A DNA stretch of 64,000 bases, from positions 186,001 through 250,000 of the forward strand of contig JAEPQK010000004.1 of the NCBI GenBank assembly GCA_017640615.1. Direction: 5' to 3'. The translations under genes were made by a program, and so were the position numbers. Positions 63,880 to 64,000 of the stretch are shown here, piece by piece; position 1 is the stretch's first letter; each line of letters opens with the position of its first letter. Under the pieces are notes generated by a model. That model had not been told where the DNA came from, did no database searches, and was given only the letters and a program-made list of their open reading frames with translations. Source of the stretch: Rhizobiaceae bacterium. GTDB taxonomy: Bacteria > Pseudomonadota > Alphaproteobacteria > Rhizobiales > Rhizobiaceae.

Positions 63880-64000
63880 ATGTCCTTTTCAGCGGTCGCC
63901 AGAAAGAATACCGATACGCTCGACCGCCGATACGCGATCCTCGGAACCGTCCTGATCGCGCCAACGGTACTGATCTTCTGCTCGGTAATTCTCTATCCAC
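63880..64000 (+). CDS. ABC transporter permease, MalF/UgpA-like (5' part only)
   Basis: ATG 63880 opens a frame running off the right edge: SFSAVARKNTDTLDRRYAIL then GTVLIAPTVLIFCSVILYP, the typical first membrane helix of MalF/UgpA-type sugar permeases. It follows the binding-protein gene in the same direction. Only about 40 residues are visible, so the call rests on position and the first helix. Confidence 0.75.
   Translation, partial: MSFSAVARKNTDTLDRRYAILGTVLIAPTVLIFCSVILYP

Noticed and set aside
1-64000. rRNA or tRNA genes
   Set aside because: No stretch resembling conserved rRNA or a tRNA cloverleaf was noticed, although small RNAs cannot be excluded by eye.

Overview
The window looks like an accessory catabolic region from a high-GC alphaproteobacterium of the Hyphomicrobiales (Mesorhizobium/Phyllobacteriaceae-like). 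The reasons are protein style, density of ABC and TRAP importers, many GntR and IclR regulators, the imelysin iron locus and repeated HyuA/HyuB genes. This placement is inference from gene content; no rRNA or tRNA was found. Gene starts were chosen from ribosome-binding sites, ATGA overlaps and family N termini.

Left end (1-8.4 kb): the 3' end of a GH4 alpha-galactosidase, then an iron-handling locus. It holds a DUF1513 protein, a VIT/MbfA-type membrane protein broken by an out-of-frame deletion, an imelysin lacking the GxHxxE histidine, a TadG-like gene with a 1-nt frameshift, a canonical imelysin and a di-haem DUF1111 oxidoreductase. The usual imelysin/di-haem/imelysin/DUF1513 set is present but split and reordered.

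8.4-18.1 kb: a minus-strand operon in which HyuA and HyuB sit between a ribose-type substrate-binding protein and its ATPase and permease, with a hairpin after the binding-protein gene. Divergent from it is a GntR regulator, M24 peptidase and GAF protein operon.

18.4-24.6 kb: a nitrilase-family hydrolase, a 911-residue Orn/Lys/Arg-type PLP decarboxylase, an ATP-grasp ligase and a C45 (penicillin acyltransferase-like) Ntn hydrolase, all on one strand and tightly packed. This is the best candidate for an undescribed system: amine formation, ATP-dependent amide-bond formation, then acyl transfer or hydrolysis.

24.65-28.1 kb: a small foreign-looking insert with non-coding DNA rich in GGGAA motifs, a ParB-domain DNA methyltransferase, a DUF5681 protein and a terminator.

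28.1-43.9 kb: a second HyuB/HyuA pair (minus) divergent from a fused HyuA-HyuB protein that heads a Dpp/Opp-type ABC operon ending in an M20 amidohydrolase and an Old Yellow Enzyme. The window therefore holds three separate HyuA/HyuB systems.

44.1-64 kb: a catabolic block framed by two paralogous pairs of regulators in the order IclR, GntR, GntR, IclR. Between them lie two SDRs, a DapA-family aldolase, a GST, a TRAP importer, a 3-hydroxyacyl-CoA dehydrogenase-family enzyme, BKACE, an aldehyde dehydrogenase and a class III aminotransferase. A two-subunit flavin/iron-sulfur amine oxidoreductase and the start of a family-1 ABC importer follow. Recurrent palindromes (extended GTCGATTGTCYGAC; and GTTCGCTATGCGAAC) upstream of several of these genes suggest two local regulons.
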